DNA of 64,000 bases from Microbacterium murale (GTDB taxonomy: Bacteria > Actinomycetota > Actinomycetes > Actinomycetales > Microbacteriaceae): positions 1,612,001 to 1,676,000 of the forward strand of contig NZ_JAUSXK010000001.1 of assembly GCF_030815955.1 (NCBI RefSeq), read 5' to 3'. Below are positions 60,697-64,000 of the stretch, in pieces. Numbering within the stretch: position 1 is the first letter of the stretch; each line of letters opens with the position of its first letter. Made by a program: the position numbers and the translations under genes. The notes below the pieces were generated by a model. The model saw nothing but the letters and a program-made list of their open reading frames with translations. It made no database searches and was not told the DNA's origin.

Positions 60697-62842
60697 TCAA
60701 CGGTCCAGGATGGCCCGCGTGCTTGCTTCGGGGGTGAGATCGATGCGCCGCAGCAACTGCGCGTTGAGGGCGACGACCACGGTCGACAAAGACATCAGAA
60801 CAGCTCCGATCGACATCGGAAGGACGAAGCCGACCGGCGCCAGGACCCCTGCGGCGAGGGGAACCGAGAGGAGGTTGTACCCGGCCGCCCACCAGAGGTT
60901 CTGTTTCATCTTGCGGTACGCGGCGCGGGACAGCTCGATGACGGAGATCACGGACCGCGGATCGGAGCTGGCGAGGATCACGCCGGCCGAAGCGATGGCG
61001 ACGTCCGTTCCTGCGCCGATGGCGATCCCCACGTCGGCCTGCGCGAGAGCGGGAGCATCGTTCACTCCGTCGCCGACCATCGCGACCTTCTTGCCCTCCG
61101 ACTGCAGTTCCTTGACCTTGGCCGACTTGTCTTCCGGACGCACGCCGGCGAATACACGGTCGATGCCGAGGTCTATCGCCACGGATTCCGCGACCGCCTG
61201 GGCGTCGCCGGTGATCATGACGACCTCGACGCCGAGCCTGTGCAGCGCGTCGACGGCTTGGCGAGATTCGGGACGCACCTCATCGGCGAGCTTCAGGCCC
61301 CCCGCCACCCGTCCGTCGACGATCACGTGGAGGATGATGGCGCCCTCGCGCCGCCATTCCTCCGCAGCCGAGATCTCCTGCCCACCGACCTCGTCGAGGA
61401 GCTTCGGCCCGCCCACGCGCACCTCGCTGCCGTCGACGGCGGCCGTGACACCCACCGCGGGCGATGAGGTGAACCCGGATGCTCGCAAGAGCTTCAGGTT
61501 CTTGTCCTGCGCCGCGCGCACGATGGCGTGAGCCAGCGGGTGCTCGCTGTCGGCTTCGGCTGAGGCGGCGAGGACGAGCAACCGGTCGGCATCGATATCG
61601 CCCGCCGTCTCGATGGACGTGATGGTCGGGGCCCCCTTCGTGAGAGTGCCCGTCTTGTCGAACAGGACCGCGTCGACCGTGCGCATGCTCTCGAGCGCGA
61701 GACGGTCTTTGATGAGCACGCCGCCGCGGGCGGCACGCTCCGTGGCGATCGACACGACCAGAGGGATCGCCAGACCCAGTGCATGAGGGCAGGCGATGAC
61801 CAGCACCGTGATGCTTCGAACGACGGCGGCATCCGGATTGCCGACGAACGTCCACACTGCTGCGGTGACGGCGGCCGACAACAGAGCGAACCAGAACAGA
61901 AGGGCTGCGGCACGATCCGCGATGCGCTGCGCGCGGGACGAGGAATTCTGCGCCTCGGTCACCAGACGCTGGATGCCGGCGAGCGCGGGTGTCGTCACCG
62001 GTCGCGGTGATCTCGATCCGGATGCCGGAGTCGGTCGCGACCGTTCCGGCCGTCACCGTGTCTCCCGACGCCCGGGTGACGGGTCGCGACTCACCGGTCA
62101 CCATCGACTCGTCCATCGCGGCGGCTCCGTCGACGATGCGGCCGTCTGCGGGAACACTCCCACCGGGTCGGACCACGACGAGGTCGCCCACGATGAGCTC
62201 GGTGGGCGAGACTTTGACGATCTCGTCACCCTCGATCCGTTCCGCCTCATCGGGAAGGAGCGCGGCGAGCGAATCGAGCGCGGATGTCGTCTGCGCGAGA
62301 GAGCGCATCTCGATCCAGTGCCCGAGGAGCATGATCACGATCAGGAGTGCGAGCTCCCACCAGAACTCGAGCTCATGATGAAGGATGCCGAGGGTGGCAC
62401 CCCACGATGCGAAGAACGCGACGGTGATGGCAAGCCCGATGAGGAGCATCATCCCGGGCTTGCGCGTCCTGATCTCGCTGACGGCACCGGTGAGGAACGG
62501 CCATCCGCCCCACACGTACATCACGGTGCCGAGCACCGGCGCGACGTAGCGCGCCCATCCGGGCACCTCGTACCCGAAGATCATCGCGAACATCGGCGAG
62601 AACGCCACGACCGGCACCGCGATCAGGAGATTGATCCAGAACAGGCGCCGGAACTGGCCGACGTGGTCGCCATGACCACCGTGACCGCCGTGACCATTCC
62701 CACTGCTGCCACCGTGTCCGCCCTGACCGTGGTCGCCGTGACCGTGGTCGCTGTGACCGTGGGCGTCGTGGGACTGGTGCCCTTGAGGGCCTGCGTGGAC
62801 GTCGGGTTCGAGGTTCATGTGGTGCGCGTGCGGATCGGTCAC
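60697..62842 (-). pseudogene. copB: Copper-translocating P-type ATPase (CopB-like, P1B-3), frameshifted
   Basis: About 714 residues across two frames. From GTG 62842 (AAGGAA upstream) the protein begins with a His/Gly-rich region of about 60 residues and continues through MLLGHWIEMRS and MDESMVTGESRPV. After one extra base (forward GGG at 61987-61989) the second frame resumes with ALAGIQRLVTEAQ, then the membrane metal site CPH (VIACPHALG), the phosphorylation motif DKTGTLTKG, and MVGDGVNDAPALAQAD. CPH and the His-rich tail define the CopB type, exporting Cu. Removing one base restores the gene; a sequence error is likely. Confidence 0.9.
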
Positions 62843-62902
62843 TGGAGTTCCTTCCACTAAGAGTGTCGAACGGGCGAGGGGCCGAAGCCCCCGCCCCGAA
62901 CG

Positions 62903-63196
62903 TCAGGCCACCCTGGCGTAGCGCTCAGGATCTGCGTCGAAGGCCGGGCCGCAGCCGGCGCAGCAGAAGTGGTAACGCTCACCGTCGTGGTCGCGGAACA
63001 GCCCCGCGGCCTCGGCGACGGCCTTGACCACCGGAGTGCCGGCCATGACCGGGCAGGTCGTCATGTCGTCGGTGCCGCCACCGGCGCCGCCGCCGCCGAG
63101 AAGATTTTCGCGCCCGTTACCGGCCGCGGCAGGGTTGACGGCGGAAATGCTGCAACAGCTCGAGGTCGAGGTGTCGCTGCGGTGGTCAGTGCTCAT
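62903..63196 (-). CDS. YHS domain metal-binding protein
   Basis: 97 residues from ATG 63196 (AGAAGG eight bases upstream; ATG 63202 also possible). A Cys-containing N-terminus (SSCCSISA) and a glycine-rich linker lead to the YHS domain: TTCPVMAGTPV and YHFCCAGCGPAFDADPERY. YHS domains bind heavy metals and often sit with Cu ATPases, acting as a chaperone or sensor. It lies between the two ATPase genes on the same strand. Confidence 0.88.
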   Translation of the reverse strand: MSTDHRSDTSTSSCCSISAVNPAAAGNGRENLLGGGGAGGGTDDMTTCPVMAGTPVVKAVAEAAGLFRDHDGERYHFCCAGCGPAFDADPERYARVA

Positions 63197-63226
63197 GTGC
63201 ATGTCCTTCTCTTGTTGGTTCGGAGG

Positions 63227-64000
63227 TTATCGGGTGATGCTCTTGAAGCCGCGCAGTCTGAGGCTGTTGCCGACCACGAAGACACTGGACAGCGCCATGG
63301 CTGCGCCGGCGAGCATCGGGTTGAGCAGTCCGAGAGCTGCCACGGGGATCGCGGCGACGTTGTAGGCGAAGGCCCAGAACAGGTTGGTCTTGATAGTGCT
63401 GAGGGTCTTCCGCGACAAGCGGATGGCGTCGACGGCACTGCGCAGGTCGCCACGGACGAGGGTGATGTCGGATGCTTCGATCGCGACATCGGTTCCCGTA
63501 CCCATCGCTAGGCCGAGGTCGGCCTGGGCGAGCGCGGGTGCGTCGTTCACGCCGTCGCCGATCATCGCTACGACCCGCCCTTCGGACTGCAGTCGGGTGA
63601 TCACCTCGACCTTGTCCTGCGGCAGCACCTCGGCGATCACCTCTTCGATGCCCACCTCGAGCGCGATCTGACGAGCCACGGCCTCGTTGTCGCCGGTGAG
63701 GAGCACCGGGGTGAGCCCGATGGCCTTCAGCTGCGCGATGGCTTCAGCACTCGTGGGCTTCACCGTATCGGCGACCACGAGGATGCCGCGGGCCTGGCCG
63801 TCCCAGCCGACGGCGACGACGGTCTTGCCCTCGCTCTCGGCTCTCGCCTTCGCGGAGGCGACCTCACGGCTGAGTTTCTGCGACCATTCGGCGAGAAGCG
63901 ATTCGCGGCCGACGATGACCGCCCGGCCGTCGACGACCCCCTGCACGCCCTTGCCCTCTATGTTCGCGAAACCCTCGACGGCGGCGAGGATCCCGGCCTC
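63227..64000 (-). CDS. copA: Copper-translocating P-type ATPase (CopA-like), C-terminal part
   Basis: Partial: the frame is open through the window edge, so only the last 257 residues are seen. They include AAVEGFANIEGKGVQG, VLLTGDNEAVARQIALEVGI, MIGDGVNDAPALAQADLGLAMG and the C-terminal pair of membrane helices (AFAYNVAAIPVAALG, MALSSVFVVGNSLRLRGF). This is the P1B Cu+ ATPase pattern; the DKTGT and CPC motifs lie outside. It heads the copper operon in this window. Confidence 0.9.
   Translation of the reverse strand, partial: EAGILAAVEGFANIEGKGVQGVVDGRAVIVGRESLLAEWSQKLSREVASAKARAESEGKTVVAVGWDGQARGILVVADTVKPTSAEAIAQLKAIGLTPVLLTGDNEAVARQIALEVGIEEVIAEVLPQDKVEVITRLQSEGRVVAMIGDGVNDAPALAQADLGLAMGTGTDVAIEASDITLVRGDLRSAVDAIRLSRKTLSTIKTNLFWAFAYNVAAIPVAALGLLNPMLAGAAMALSSVFVVGNSLRLRGFKSITR

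Overview
High-GC sequence with long open antisense frames, frequent GTG starts, ATGA/GTGA stop-start overlaps, several apparently leaderless genes and an LAxTG-type surface protein. This points to an actinobacterium, most likely a Microbacteriaceae (Microbacterium-like) chromosome. No rRNA, tRNA, CRISPR array, insertion sequence or phage module was recognised.

Layout. (1) 56-5426: a sugar-acid operon (mannitol-dehydrogenase-family oxidoreductase, zinc dehydrogenase, MHS-family transporter, ManD/RspA dehydratase), consistent with L-gulonate/L-idonate or mannonate breakdown to 2-keto-3-deoxygluconate. (2) 6057-22808: a purine/molybdenum block. It holds xanthine dehydrogenase (xdhABC), an SDR, an AzgA-type purine permease, guanine deaminase, a molybdate-responsive HTH-TOBE protein, modABC, and moaA, moaE, moeB, moaD, moeA, moaC and mog. 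It supplies both the enzyme and most of its cofactor and metal supply. (3) 22975-25964: a small membrane protein, an HxlR regulator, two DHFR/RibD-fold proteins and a GNAT. (4) 26018-42307: a cluster for peptides or D-amino-acid compounds. It has an M20 deacylase, an N-acyl-D-amino-acid deacylase-like amidohydrolase, two penicillin-recognising serine hydrolases, a dipeptide-type ABC transporter with a fused permease-ATPase, a GNAT plus N-acylamino-acid racemase pair, an S9 peptidase and a PucR regulator. (5) 42975-44635: a retron. A reverse transcriptase with YADD and VTG motifs lies 44 bases behind a 169-base element bounded by a perfect 15-bp inverted repeat, the layout of an msr-msd with a1/a2. 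(6) 44714-48685: an S4 protein, a methyltransferase and an ECF41-like sigma factor with a free-standing SnoaL-like partner. The sigma gene faces two NmrA-like oxidoreductases, and all three transcription units carry the same (T/C)GTCACA-N16-GTC promoter. (7) 48747-59232: a YcaQ-like winged-helix protein, an HExxH membrane protein, two penicillin-binding-type lipoproteins, a two-component system, an LAxTG surface protein and an alpha/beta hydrolase. (8) 59290-64000: metal resistance, with a CmtR-like sensor and CDF transporter, then CopA, YHS, CopB and CsoR.

Four genes (near 6037, 27990, 34491 and 61987) look frameshifted, and each is repaired by removing one G:C from a run of three or four. 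That pattern suggests either assembly indels or a shared mutational cause, so these genes should not be called dead without read-level checks. The retron is the strongest candidate for a new system: it has no obvious effector, and its reverse transcriptase carries about 150 N-terminal residues I cannot assign.
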